Below, piece by piece: positions 45,901 through 53,809 of a DNA stretch of 62,150 bases (position 1 is the stretch's first letter; every line of letters begins with the position of its first letter). The stretch is taken from positions 1 through 62,150 of the forward strand of contig JAXHUM010000081.1 of the NCBI GenBank assembly GCA_034189325.1. Reading direction: 5' to 3'. The notes beneath the pieces are model-generated. The model did not search any database and was not told the DNA's origin. It saw nothing but the letters and a program-made list of their open reading frames with translations. Made by a program: the position numbers and the translations under genes. This stretch comes from JAXHUM01 sp034189325. Lineage in GTDB: Bacteria; Desulfobacterota; DSM-4660; Desulfatiglandales; Desulfatiglandaceae.

Positions 45901-46000
45901 CATCCAGCTTTATCTCCAGAGCATGACTCGTTGCCATGCCGGCAAAAATCGTGAGTGCGCACAGGAAAAACCTGATGCTCCATTTTGGTTGGAATCTCAT
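42977..46000 (-). CDS. M16-family zinc peptidase, two-domain
   Basis: 1007 residues with a signal peptide (FFLCALTIFAGMATSHA). The first M16 domain carries the inverted zinc motif HLLEH (H78, E81, H82) in IAHLLEHMMFKGT, and a downstream Glu in EKEVIKREW fits the third ligand. The second half repeats the fold (FVKAGAVDVPADKIGLSGILDL) without the HXXEH, as is normal for the inactive partner domain. Probably a periplasmic peptidase in one chain. It starts 64 bases downstream of a tRNA gene on the same strand, separated by a strong terminator, so it needs its own promoter. Confidence 0.9.
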   Translation of the reverse strand: MRFQPKWSIRFFLCALTIFAGMATSHALEIKLDVKEFELENGMQFLVVERPTTPQVACRVAIRAGSALEQAGKTGIAHLLEHMMFKGTKNFGTLDVVKDQELQERIERAYQTILAEERKRRPDRDLIRKKLVEMDSLRLEVQKIYVPQAFSSNLERNGAVGINAFTSKDQTQYYMSVPSDMIEQWFSTVSEQLFEPSWREFYVEKEVIKREWAFRYINNARGAAWLDLNATAYHAHPYRNPTIGWRSDMEGYSTRDAIAFHSEYYNPANAVCVLVGDVTTAQAKRLAEVYFKRYAPGRRAPETVTDEPPQKGPRRSIRFLKGARTPIVRIGFHGPRMGTDDFYALDVMTMILSHGRSARITRNITNAGRAVQAWSGNPDNRYGGMVVLGGSPNEPATQDLQTPEAYVKDCEEFERMLLAEAERLKNEPVLSEELARIKKLNERGFLDRMRSNESLAETLATIEVLAGWNYLTTYLEKIDQIAPEDVVRVAKRYIREDNKTSVYVIPGGRPDRPAEQYSEIRSAGGTRHARPSQTDLSINRSIYPTHDAWKHPLTFSRVPEKIEYTKAEIAEMKGAKIFYLPDKELPLIDMTIFVKAGAVDVPADKIGLSGILDLSLMRGGTSRYSPEELAEAMDDRAIQISVSVREEETLIRMSVLRDDWRKGLSLLEEVLARPSFEPKVIEVAKKQILTSLKRQGGDAQALLSRESSIRHFKGHVYGRDPLEGLVTIPGIGAEDLRRFMKEHMVSSNMIVAVSGDIDKGDVLQGLMLFFEAFPETEALKRGIGDPTPPPPLFALIHKPGQLQSQVRLLLPSVVRTHPDFWKISLLMDIFGGSDSMMYTRLRDDLGLIYAGAFYQTYKWRAGILKGYIGCKADKTGQAIQETIDLMKGLHQGIPKEVLEQKRLDVLNGFVFNVDTAHELVNAYARYEMRREPLDTLARIQDVYLLTKADELANLARTFLDPKQLQIFVVGDKNRVLRGQDGEEVTLEKEMISLAESLGLPYKEIALR

Positions 46001-46024
46001 GAGCAGAACCTCATCATGTTATGA

Positions 46025-46053
46025 ACAAAAAAGCCGCTTGTGAAAGCGGCTTC
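46025..46053 (-). terminator. intrinsic terminator of tRNA-Pro
   Basis: Minus strand: perfect 9-bp stem AAGCCGCTT/AAGCGGCTT with a 4-base loop (46052-46031), then TTTTTG. A T tract on the other strand is also present, so it may act in both directions. Confidence 0.85.
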
Positions 46054-46063
46054 AAATTTTTGG

Positions 46064-46140
46064 TGGTCGGGACGACTGGATTTGAACCAGCGACTCCCGC
46101 GTCCCGAACGCGGTGCTCTACCAGGCTGAGCCACGTCCCG
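46064..46140 (-). tRNA. tRNA-Pro(CGG)
   Basis: 77 nucleotides with encoded CCA. The acceptor stem is CGGGACG/CGTCCCG, the D arm contains GCTCAGCCTGGTAGAGC, the anticodon stem CCGCG/CGCGG closes the loop TTCGGGA with anticodon CGG (proline), and the T arm is CTGGTTCGAATCCAG. All stems pair. It is followed by the terminator at 46025-46053. Confidence 0.96.
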
Positions 46141-46175
46141 ACTTAGTGATATAGGATTGATTTCTGTCTTATAAC

Positions 46176-46781
46176 CTATTTCTCAATACCCTGCAAGGGC
46201 AAATGATTGCCCATAATGCTGACAAAATTCGCCATGATCCTGGCGGTTGCCCCCCAGATCACGTCATTTTCATATTCCCATGCAACTCCCCAATAAGTCA
46301 CCCCTTCATAGACAAATGAATCTCTTCTGGTATCCCTGTTTTCAGGGTGAAAGACATCCAGCGGCACAAGTAGGATCCTTTCCACCTCCCTTCGGTTGAT
46401 GGTGAAGTCATAGGGATAGGGCGCCATACCCACAAAGGGATGAACAATGAAATTCGACTCAACCGTCATGATGTCATCTACCTTTCCCAAGATGTCCACA
46501 TCTTTGCCGGCGAGACCTATTTCTTCTTCCGTCTCTCTCAGGGCGGTCTCCTCAAACGTGCCGTCCCCCTCATCCTTGGCCCCACCTGGGAATGAGATTT
46601 GCCCTTTGTGCGTTTGAACATCATTCGTCCTTTTGGTGAAAAGGACCTTGTATTCAGTGCCATCCCCAATAATCGGTATCAATACGCTTGCATCCTGATA
46701 GGGGGTTTTCCCATTCTCAATACGCTTCGGGGTCCTGGTTCCCAAAATATCATTGATAACCTCAGGCAAAGTCATCCTCAT
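46176..46781 (-). CDS. Nudix hydrolase, CoA-pyrophosphatase-like
   Basis: 201 residues. The Nudix box is visible as GGAKDEGDGTFEETALRE then TEEEIGL, which binds the divalent metal; the segment before it (HKGQISFPGG) is typical of the NudL/CoA diphosphatase group. Likely cleaves CoA or a nucleoside diphosphate derivative in the cytoplasm. A start at 46775 (third codon, ATG) is equally plausible since AGGAG is eight bases before it. It lies 27 bases after the PyrE-type gene, probably one transcript. Confidence 0.85.
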   Translation of the reverse strand: MRMTLPEVINDILGTRTPKRIENGKTPYQDASVLIPIIGDGTEYKVLFTKRTNDVQTHKGQISFPGGAKDEGDGTFEETALRETEEEIGLAGKDVDILGKVDDIMTVESNFIVHPFVGMAPYPYDFTINRREVERILLVPLDVFHPENRDTRRDSFVYEGVTYWGVAWEYENDVIWGATARIMANFVSIMGNHLPLQGIEK

Positions 46782-46808
46782 GGCTCCTTTATGCTGATGA
46801 TCTCTTTG

Positions 46809-47567
46809 CTAATCAACACCGTAAACCTCCAGGTATCGATCGAAACGTGCCTTGGTCTTCTCATCGATCGGCAGCCTCTTGCCTCGGACCATCACGGGAA
46901 TCCTATCCTGATAGAGATACTCCACCACCTCCCTGATCCCCGCCACGGAATAAACGGGCACCCCGGTTTGCGCGACAAACTCCCCAATGGCGTGGTCTCC
47001 TTTTTCATCGAGGATAACCTTGCCCCCATGGTCATAGACCGCGGTGGTCTGCTCCCTGTCTATTCCAATGCCGATTCCCACCACCTCGAATTTCATGTGG
47101 CACAAGCGGGCCTCATTCTCTATCTTCGTAAGAAGATCATGTTTCGTCCCCATAGAGGTGGCCACATCATCTACGACGAATATCCGGCACCCATCAAAAA
47201 GGGTCCGATTGACAAAGAGGCCCTTTCCCTCAGTCGCTTCTCCATGGGTCTTGGCCTCTTTGCGGTCGTACTCAAAGAAAAGATCGTATCCATGGTCTTT
47301 CCAGAGCGCGATCGTGGCGGCAAGGGCAATAGAACTTCCCTTGTAAGAAGGCCCCAGAACAATGTCTATACCGCCAATCAGGCCCTCCGAAATCATCATC
47401 CCGGCAAAGAAGCCCCCCAGCTCCAGGCTGAGACGCCCGCTCTTAAACATGCCCATGTTGACGAAATAGGGTGTGGGTCGTCCATCCTTAAGAACAAGAT
47501 TTTCGTCGAAAAACAACGCCCCCGTTTCTGCAAGAGTCCCTGCGAATCTTTTTTTGTAATCTTCCAT
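46809..47567 (-). CDS. pyrE: orotate phosphoribosyltransferase-like protein
   Basis: 252 residues. The PRPP-binding motif is IFVVDDVATSMGT, the substrate region has GPSYKGSSIALAATIAL, and the catalytic loop region includes FFEYDRKEAKTHGE. This fits OPRTase, which makes OMP in pyrimidine synthesis. It is longer than the usual 210 residues because of a C-terminal extension (about 190-252). The ribosome site is poor (GAGG too close to ATG). Another PRTase is possible; the GPSYKG loop favours PyrE. Confidence 0.8.
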   Translation of the reverse strand: MEDYKKRFAGTLAETGALFFDENLVLKDGRPTPYFVNMGMFKSGRLSLELGGFFAGMMISEGLIGGIDIVLGPSYKGSSIALAATIALWKDHGYDLFFEYDRKEAKTHGEATEGKGLFVNRTLFDGCRIFVVDDVATSMGTKHDLLTKIENEARLCHMKFEVVGIGIGIDREQTTAVYDHGGKVILDEKGDHAIGEFVAQTGVPVYSVAGIREVVEYLYQDRIPVMVRGKRLPIDEKTKARFDRYLEVYGVD

Positions 47568-47655
47568 CCTCTAATTCTAAGTGAAACAGATCTCTCCCGC
47601 AACAACAAATTCATGGGATTCCCTCCTGTTAGACTCCTTATTCAGCACAAAGCAC

Positions 47656-47684
47656 TTGACATCACTTAGGTATGTCAATATTAT
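47656..47684 (+). promoter_or_regulatory. sigma-70 promoter of feoAB
   Basis: TTGACA (47656-47661), a 17-bp spacer, then TATTAT (47679-47684): a near-consensus sigma-70 promoter. Transcription would begin near 47691, leaving a leader of about 150 bases before feoA. Confidence 0.75.
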
Positions 47685-47698
47685 TTAGATATATCTAA
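47685..47698. promoter_or_regulatory. palindromic operator at the feoAB start
   Basis: TTAGATATATCTAA is a perfect 14-bp palindrome that begins directly after the -10 box and covers the predicted start, an ideal place for a repressor. Its TTAG...CTAA ends resemble DtxR/IdeR/MntR-type sites more than the Fur box. An iron-sensing repressor is inferred from the genes downstream. Confidence 0.55.
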
Positions 47699-47838
47699 TT
47701 ATCCGTTTTGGATGATTCATTGTTCAACCTTTGAGACCTTATGAGAGGCCCTCTCAAGGACTGCGGGCAGGTAAATCCTACCCCTCTAGAGTATGTGAGA
47801 AGGGACCTCATTATATTATATTTTAGGGAGGATATCAT

Positions 47839-48072
47839 TTGGGTCGTATCATTATGAGGCATATGGAGAAAGATCAGTCAGGAACCATAACGGCTGTCAA
47901 GGTCGGAGGAGAGCTTGGCAGGCGTATCCGGGATATGGGCCTTGTTCCCGGGACTCCTATAAGGATCCAGGGAAGAGCGCCGCTCTATGATCCCGTTGCC
48001 CTGAAAGTGAGGGGTTTTACACTCACCTTGCGAAACAGTGAGGCCGATTACATAGAGGTTGAGGTGGAATAA
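47839..48072 (+). CDS. feoA: FeoA, ferrous iron transport accessory protein
   Basis: 77 residues with the SH3-like FeoA fold: GGELGRRIRDMGLVPGTPI, then PVALKVRGFTLTLRNSEA. A TTG start at 47839 is chosen because GGGAGG lies seven bases before it; ATG codons at 47854 and 47863 lack such a site. FeoA binds and modulates the FeoB membrane GTPase. It ends four bases before feoB. Confidence 0.88.
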   Translation: MGRIIMRHMEKDQSGTITAVKVGGELGRRIRDMGLVPGTPIRIQGRAPLYDPVALKVRGFTLTLRNSEADYIEVEVE

Positions 48073-48075
48073 AGC

Positions 48076-50289
48076 ATGGCGATAACCGTTGCCCTGGCAG
48101 GGAACCCGAATTCCGGCAAGACCACGCTTTTCAATGAGCTGACCGGAGCGCGCCAGCACGTGGGAAATTACCCTGGAGTGACCGTCGCAAAGAAGGAGGG
48201 ATATTACTCGTCAAACGGCCGTGACATGCATATTGTCGACCTTCCAGGCATCTATTCCTTGACTGCCTACTCCGTCGAAGAGGTTGTGACCAGGGATTTC
48301 CTGGCAAACGACAGACCGGATGTTGTCATTGACATTGTCGACGCATCCAACCTGGAGAGAAATCTCTACCTGTTGATCCAATTCCGAGAGATGGGCGTGC
48401 CCTTGTGCATCGCCATGAACATGATCGATGCCGCCAAAAACAGGGGGATACATGTCCAAGCGGAGAAACTCTCCGAATTGCTTGATGTCCCTGTTATCCC
48501 CACTATTGCCAGGTCCGGTTTCGGCAAAAAGGAGCTTATGGAATCGGCTTGGGCCGTTGCCCAGTCGCAGGAGGGCATCGCACCCCTTAGAATCTCTTAC
48601 GGAGATGATCTGGACAGGGCCCTTCTTGAAATGGAAGAGATCATTGCGGCGAGCGGTTTTTTGAGTCATCTCTACCATGCCAGGTGGATTGCGATGAAGT
48701 ATCTCGAAAAGGATAGCCAGATCCTGGCCCTTGGAAAGAGAGAGGCCCCTGACCGTGCGGAAAGGCTTGAGAGGATAGTCGAGAAGGTATCAACGCACCT
48801 GGAGAAAACAGTACAAACAGACCCGGAGGCGATTATTTCCGATTATCGCTATGGTTATATCAGTGCCATTATCAAAAAAGGGGTCATCCAACGAAGGTAC
48901 GATCAAAACAGGCTTTACGTCTCAGACAAGATAGACAATGTGCTGACACAGCGATTTGTCGGGCCTGTCATCATGCTTCTGGTCCTGCTGGGGCTCTATG
49001 AATTCACTTTTACCTACAGTGAAATTCCCGTGGGGTGGTTCGAGTCGTTTTTTAGGTGGCTTGGAGATGGGGTTAGCCTTCTCTTGCCTGACAGCCTCCT
49101 CAAATCTCTGATTGTGTCGGGTGTTATTGACGGGGTGGGTGGTGTGCTCGGCTTTGTTCCTCTCATCCTTTTCATGTTTTTCGGGATCGCCATCCTAGAG
49201 GACTCCGGCTATTTGGCAAGGGTCGCCTTTATGCTGGATAGGGTATTTCGAATTTTCGGCCTTCACGGCAGTTCGGTTATGGCCTATATTGTATCCGGTG
49301 GTATTGCGGGGGGATGTGCGGTTCCGGGAGTCATGGCGACCAGGACACTGAGGTCCCGACGGGAACGCCTGGCCACAGTGTTGACCGTGCCCTTTATGAA
49401 CTGCGGGGCAAAATTGCCCCTCTTCGCCCTCCTGATCGCGGCCTTTTTTTCCGAAAACGAGGCCTCCATTATGTTGCTGCTGACGATCATCTCTTGGGCC
49501 GGAGCACTGGTTGTGGCAAAGGTGCTGAGAATGACCGTTATCAGAGGGCCGGCCACTCCCTTTGTCATGGAGCTTCCGCCCTATCGCTTCCCCACGATGA
49601 AGGGGCTTCTCATACATACGTGGGAAAGGACCTGGCAGTATGTGAAGAAAGCAGGGACCGTGATCCTCGGAATTTCCATCATACTCTGGGCCATGATGAC
49701 CTTCCCCCGGCTTCCTGAATCCAAGGTCGAGGATTTTTCCCGCCAACGGGACGCCTTGAAGGCTGTTTATCCCTCCGACATTGTCGGTGAAATGGAGAGG
49801 ACCGACAGAGACATACCTCTTCCCGACCTGACCGTGAGACTCAACAAGCAGCTTGCCGTGATCGACACCCAGGAGGCGGAGGCCGCTCTCAGAAACTCTG
49901 TGGCGGGCCGGATCGGCACCGCGATAGAGTATGTGTCTCAATGGGCAGGTTTTGATTGGAGAATCAATATCGCCCTTATAGGCGGGTTTGCCGCAAAAGA
50001 GGTTGTCGTGTCGACTCTGGGGACGGTCTACTCTTTGGAGGCCTCCGAGACTGAAAGCAGGGCCTCCCTGGCCGCCTATCTGGCCGCCTCCCCTAAATGG
50101 AGCCCCCTGCTGGCATTGAGCCTGATCATATTCACCATTTTTTACGCCCCCTGTTTTGTCACGATCATTGTCATTTCGAAAGAGGCCGGTTCATGGAGTT
50201 GGGGAGCCTTTTCCATGGTATTCAATACGGCGGTCGCCTCCCTGCTGGCTGTCGGGGTGTTTCAAGTAGGATCCGCCCTGGGCTATTAG
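48076..50289 (+). CDS. feoB: FeoB, ferrous iron transporter
   Basis: 737 residues. The N-terminal G domain has GNPNSGKTTLF (G1), GVTVAKKEG (G2), DLPG (G3) and NMID (G4). The C-terminal half has many membrane segments with the gate motifs (LEDSGYLARVAF, AVPGVMATR, MNCGAKLPLF). It imports Fe2+ across the inner membrane. It forms an operon with feoA under the promoter at 47656. The iron supply fits the heavy iron-sulfur load of the nif and regulon proteins. Length is typical. Confidence 0.96.
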   Translation: MAITVALAGNPNSGKTTLFNELTGARQHVGNYPGVTVAKKEGYYSSNGRDMHIVDLPGIYSLTAYSVEEVVTRDFLANDRPDVVIDIVDASNLERNLYLLIQFREMGVPLCIAMNMIDAAKNRGIHVQAEKLSELLDVPVIPTIARSGFGKKELMESAWAVAQSQEGIAPLRISYGDDLDRALLEMEEIIAASGFLSHLYHARWIAMKYLEKDSQILALGKREAPDRAERLERIVEKVSTHLEKTVQTDPEAIISDYRYGYISAIIKKGVIQRRYDQNRLYVSDKIDNVLTQRFVGPVIMLLVLLGLYEFTFTYSEIPVGWFESFFRWLGDGVSLLLPDSLLKSLIVSGVIDGVGGVLGFVPLILFMFFGIAILEDSGYLARVAFMLDRVFRIFGLHGSSVMAYIVSGGIAGGCAVPGVMATRTLRSRRERLATVLTVPFMNCGAKLPLFALLIAAFFSENEASIMLLLTIISWAGALVVAKVLRMTVIRGPATPFVMELPPYRFPTMKGLLIHTWERTWQYVKKAGTVILGISIILWAMMTFPRLPESKVEDFSRQRDALKAVYPSDIVGEMERTDRDIPLPDLTVRLNKQLAVIDTQEAEAALRNSVAGRIGTAIEYVSQWAGFDWRINIALIGGFAAKEVVVSTLGTVYSLEASETESRASLAAYLAASPKWSPLLALSLIIFTIFYAPCFVTIIVISKEAGSWSWGAFSMVFNTAVASLLAVGVFQVGSALGY

Positions 50290-50355
50290 GCAGTGTTTAT
50301 CAGGGCGGGGTCGTGGTCGCTGTTTTTTTCACAGACTTCTTGAGCGATCGCAGGT

Positions 50356-51057
50356 TTAGCGAAGCAGAGGCATCCGTCTCATGTCTCTTAGGATCTGTCT
50401 TCGTCTCTTGACGATAAACGGGGTCGGCCTTGTCGGAGACCATCTGTGGGGGTTCGGCAGAATAGCGGTAAGGGAGGCGGCCTGGAACGCGGAAATCCGA
50501 GAGCAGGAGGCATGGTAATAGGCCCTGGATGCGGCCTCAACCCCAAAGATACCGTTCCCCCAGTCTACCGTATTGAGATAGACTTCCAGGATCCTCTCCT
50601 TGCTCCACAAGAGTTCCATAAGGAGGGAATAATAGGCCTCGACGATTTTCCTGAGGAGGCTTCTCTCGGGCCAGAGAAACAGGGTCCGGGCGGCCTGCAT
50701 GGTAATGGTGCTCGCTCCACGAACATTTCCGTTCATGACCATATCTCTCATTGCCCGGTTTATCTCGGTAAAATCAAAGCCCCGGTGGGAAGTGAACCGC
50801 TGGTCCTCACCTGCAAGGACGGCTCTCCTGAGATGAGGGGATATCTCGTTGAGGGGACGCCACGTGTTTAGGTGCCAATTGTGTGGAGTCTCATTGCGAT
50901 CGAATAGCCGGTTGACAAGCATCATCGTTGTGAAGGGAGGATCAATATATCTTAAAGAAAGGACCTGAAGGACCGATAGAACCACCAGGCATAAGAAGAG
51001 TGTCCAGACCCACCTCATGATTCTCCTTATGATCGACCGTTCCTTTTTCTTGGGCAA
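50356..51057 (-). CDS. mtgA: MtgA, monofunctional peptidoglycan glycosyltransferase
   Basis: 233 residues: one N-terminal membrane anchor (about 14-36) and a GT51 domain. The catalytic Glu is in AGEDQRFTSHRGFD, and the second motif reads GASTITMQAARTLFLW, where GT51 proteins usually have GGSTITQQ. Further motifs are KERILEVYLNTVDWGNGIFG and PNPHRWSP. It polymerises lipid II on the periplasmic side. There is no transpeptidase domain. It lies four bases after mazG, possibly co-transcribed. Confidence 0.9.
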   Translation of the reverse strand: MPKKKERSIIRRIMRWVWTLFLCLVVLSVLQVLSLRYIDPPFTTMMLVNRLFDRNETPHNWHLNTWRPLNEISPHLRRAVLAGEDQRFTSHRGFDFTEINRAMRDMVMNGNVRGASTITMQAARTLFLWPERSLLRKIVEAYYSLLMELLWSKERILEVYLNTVDWGNGIFGVEAASRAYYHASCSRISAFQAASLTAILPNPHRWSPTRPTPFIVKRRRQILRDMRRMPLLR

Positions 51058-51060
51058 ACC

Positions 51061-51879
51061 TTAGAGTCCCCTTTTGTTCTTTATCCTTTCCCAGGCTTGA
51101 TCCATCTGTTTGGGTGAGGCATCCTCAAGACTCAGACCGGAAGACTCCAATTCCTGATGCATCTTTTCAATACGTCTCAGGAATTTTCCATTGGCAAGTC
51201 GCAAGAGATTTTCAGCATTGAGGCCCCAATGCCTGGATAGATTGACAATGCTGAAGAGGAGATCGCCTATCTCCTCCCCTATCTCCTCCCTATCTCCCAC
51301 CTCAAGGGCCTTCCTCAATTCCTCGAATTCTTCCTCGACCTTCTCCCAGATTTCTTTAGGGCCGGCCCAATCAAAATCCACCTTGGCGGCCCTTTCGCTC
51401 AACCTGTGGGCCCTCAAGAGGGCGGGGAGATGGATCGGGACACTGTGAAAAGAGGAGAGTTTGTCATTCTCTGCCTCTCTTTCCTCCTGTTTAATCTTCT
51501 CCCAGTTGGACGCCACATCTTCCGCATTGAGGAGCTCTTGATCACCAAAGACATGAGGATGGCGACGAATCATCTTGTCTGTTGTCTTTTCAATCACATC
51601 AACGAGGTTGAACTCGCCCCTTTCTGAGGCCAGTTCAACCAGAAATAGGATCTGAAACAGGAGATCCCCCAGTTCTTCACAGATATCTTCGGACGACGAT
51701 GTCTCAATCGCTTCAAGGACCTCGTAAGCCTCTTCCAGGAGGTAAATCTTGATGGTCCCGTCTGTCTGCTTGGCATCCCAGGGACATCCACCCGGTCCTC
51801 TCAGCCGTCTGACCAATGCCTGAAGAACTAAAACCGCCTTGGATAACCTTTCAGATTCATTTTTTTTGGGGGGACTCAT
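51061..51879 (-). CDS. mazG: MazG, nucleoside triphosphate pyrophosphohydrolase
   Basis: 272 residues from ATG 51879 (GGAG seven bases upstream); the frame is open back to 51924. Two MazG domains are present: the first with GCPWDAKQT, LLEEAYEVLEAIE and ELGDLLFQILF, the second with KVEEEFEELRKALE and EIGDLLFSIVNLSRH. Both have EExxE and ExxD metal sites. It hydrolyses NTPs to NMP and PPi, cleaning the pool. It overlaps the end of the CvpA gene by 23 bases. Confidence 0.9.
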   Translation of the reverse strand: MSPPKKNESERLSKAVLVLQALVRRLRGPGGCPWDAKQTDGTIKIYLLEEAYEVLEAIETSSSEDICEELGDLLFQILFLVELASERGEFNLVDVIEKTTDKMIRRHPHVFGDQELLNAEDVASNWEKIKQEEREAENDKLSSFHSVPIHLPALLRAHRLSERAAKVDFDWAGPKEIWEKVEEEFEELRKALEVGDREEIGEEIGDLLFSIVNLSRHWGLNAENLLRLANGKFLRRIEKMHQELESSGLSLEDASPKQMDQAWERIKNKRGL

Positions 51880-52417
51880 CGGTATTCTCCACAACAGCCT
51901 CTTTGATCTCTTCCGTCTTTCCAAGCAATTTCTCCCGGAGATTTTCGTATGCCCTGGGAGAAATAAGGCTGGTCATGGACTGATAAGAGGTGATAATGAG
52001 GGGAGCCAATCTGGACTTGGCGATAATAGGTGTCTTGGAGGGGAGATAGAATGTGAGGAGCACGATCATAAGATAGGTGATAATGATGCCCTTTAGAATG
52101 GCCAAACAGGCCCCGAGGGACCTATCGGCCCAGCCGAGAGAGGCCTTTTTCAACATCAACTTCAGGGCCCAGCCGGCCATGTTGCCGGACACGAGGACCA
52201 AAATAAAGATCGCTGCAAAACTGACCAGGGGGAGATATACCCCGGGGGGCAGATATCCTTTGAGATATTCCGTCATCTGGGGTTGGTAGGTATTGGCGAG
52301 CAATATACCCAGAACCACCCCTGCCAAGGAGCCTATCTCTCTGAAGAAGCCCCGCAGGAGACCCCGGACGAGAATCAAAACCATCATACCGATAATGATC
52401 ATATCCAGAAGGTTCAT
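51857..52417 (-). CDS. CvpA-family membrane protein
   Basis: 186 residues with four hydrophobic segments: LLDMIIIGMMVLILVRGL, IGSLAGVVLGILLA, LVSFAAIFILVLVSG and ILKGIIITYLMIVLLTF. The RGLLRGFFREIGS motif after the first helix is typical of CvpA. E. coli CvpA is linked to colicin V secretion and envelope homeostasis; the exact role here is unknown. The tail is charged. It overlaps mazG, which it should precede on one transcript. Confidence 0.83.
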   Translation of the reverse strand: MNLLDMIIIGMMVLILVRGLLRGFFREIGSLAGVVLGILLANTYQPQMTEYLKGYLPPGVYLPLVSFAAIFILVLVSGNMAGWALKLMLKKASLGWADRSLGACLAILKGIIITYLMIVLLTFYLPSKTPIIAKSRLAPLIITSYQSMTSLISPRAYENLREKLLGKTEEIKEAVVENTDESPQKK

Positions 52418-52561
52418 GGTAACCTCTTATCAGAGCTGTCTGGAACTCGTCAAGCCGAATATGAACCGCCCCCTATTTTTTCCCCTTGGTTGTGCGATAG
52501 CCTTTTTTGTGATAAAACTTAAGACAATCCATCTCAATGATTCGGAGAGAGGAATCCGTCG

Positions 52562-53809
52562 ATGATTAGTGAAACCAAGAGAGCTGAACTCATTACCCAG
52601 ATCAGTCTGGACATTAATGAAGTCAAAGACCTGGATATCCTTCTTGAAAGAATACTCTCCCGTGCCAGGGAGTTTTTCAATGCCGATGCAGGCTCTATCT
52701 ACCTCAAACAGGGAAACGATTTGAAATTCAGTTATACACAGAACAATACCCTTGAAGAGAGATTGGGGCCCGGCAATAAATTGATTTATAACACCTATCT
52801 CGTTCCTATCAATAATGATTCGATTGCCGGGTATGTTGCCAAGAACCGGGATCTGGTCAATATCGAGGATGCTTACAAAATGAGCGGTTCCGAACCCTTT
52901 GCCTTTGATTCTCATTTTGATACGCTCTCGGATTACAGGACATCCTCCATACTCACGGTTCCTGCCATGAACCAGCGCGGCGATCTCCTCGGAGTGATGC
53001 AGTTGATCAATGCCACGGACGATCAAGGTCGCGTCACGGCCTTTTCCCGCGCCGATGAATCACTGGCAAAATACTTCGCGGCCAGCGCGGCCCTGGCCCT
53101 GGAGCGAGCTCAAATGACGCGGAATATTATTATGCGCATGGTGGGAATGGCCGAATTAAGAGACCCGGAGGAAACAGGGGCCCATGTCAACAGAGTGGCT
53201 TCCTTCGCGGTCGAGATTTACGAGGCCTGGGCCCGGAAGGAGGGGATGGCTCTCTCGGAGGTTGAAAGAGACAAAGATGTCCTGAGGATGGCAGCCATGT
53301 TGCACGACGTGGGAAAGGTGGCCGTTAGCGATATGATCCTCAAAAAACCGGGTCCACTCACGGCAAATGAGTTCGAGGAGATGAAGAGCCATACCTATAT
53401 GGGCGCCAGGCTTTTTCAAGAGATCAACTCGGACTTTGACGAGGTCGCCGCACAGGTCACGCTCAACCATCATGAAAAGTGGGACGGTACGGGATACCCG
53501 GGGCATATGGACCCCTTTTCCAAGAGATCGATTCCAGGTCACGAAGACTCGCAAGGAAGCCCCCTGCCTAAGAAGGGAGACGAGATCCCCCTTTTCAGCA
53601 GGTTCGTGGCTGTGGCTGATGTCTATGATGCCCTTGTATCCCGAAGGGCTTATAAGGAGGCCTGGGATCAGGACCGGGTCCTGGAGGAGATGCATCGGAA
53701 CAGCGGCACACATTTCGACCCCAAGGTGATGGATGCCTTTTTTTCACGCACCGAGGTCCTGGCCTCCATCATTGATCGTTATCCCGATAGAATGGATCCA
53801 CTATCCTGA
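52562..53809 (+). CDS. GAF-HD-GYP cyclic-di-GMP phosphodiesterase
   Basis: 415 residues. The GAF domain spans about 5-185 (DAGSIYLKQG, SILTVPAMNQRGDLLGVMQLIN). The HD-GYP domain follows, with HDVGK and HHEKWDGTGYP, and ADVYDALVSRRAYK. It should hydrolyse c-di-GMP under control of a ligand bound by GAF. Between GYP and the RFVAVADVYDAL helix there is an extra loop of about 20 residues (HMDPFSKRSIPGHEDSQGSP) that ordinary HD-GYP proteins lack. GAGAGAGGA precedes ATG 52562. It is divergent from cvpA. Confidence 0.88.
   Translation: MISETKRAELITQISLDINEVKDLDILLERILSRAREFFNADAGSIYLKQGNDLKFSYTQNNTLEERLGPGNKLIYNTYLVPINNDSIAGYVAKNRDLVNIEDAYKMSGSEPFAFDSHFDTLSDYRTSSILTVPAMNQRGDLLGVMQLINATDDQGRVTAFSRADESLAKYFAASAALALERAQMTRNIIMRMVGMAELRDPEETGAHVNRVASFAVEIYEAWARKEGMALSEVERDKDVLRMAAMLHDVGKVAVSDMILKKPGPLTANEFEEMKSHTYMGARLFQEINSDFDEVAAQVTLNHHEKWDGTGYPGHMDPFSKRSIPGHEDSQGSPLPKKGDEIPLFSRFVAVADVYDALVSRRAYKEAWDQDRVLEEMHRNSGTHFDPKVMDAFFSRTEVLASIIDRYPDRMDPLS

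Noticed and set aside
44798..46024. 408-residue plus-strand reading frame
   Set aside because: It is fully antisense to the M16 peptidase, which has signal peptide, zinc motif and domain order; the plus frame has no family features.
46599..47669. 356-residue plus-strand reading frame
   Set aside because: It is antisense to the Nudix and PyrE-type genes, both of which have clear catalytic motifs.
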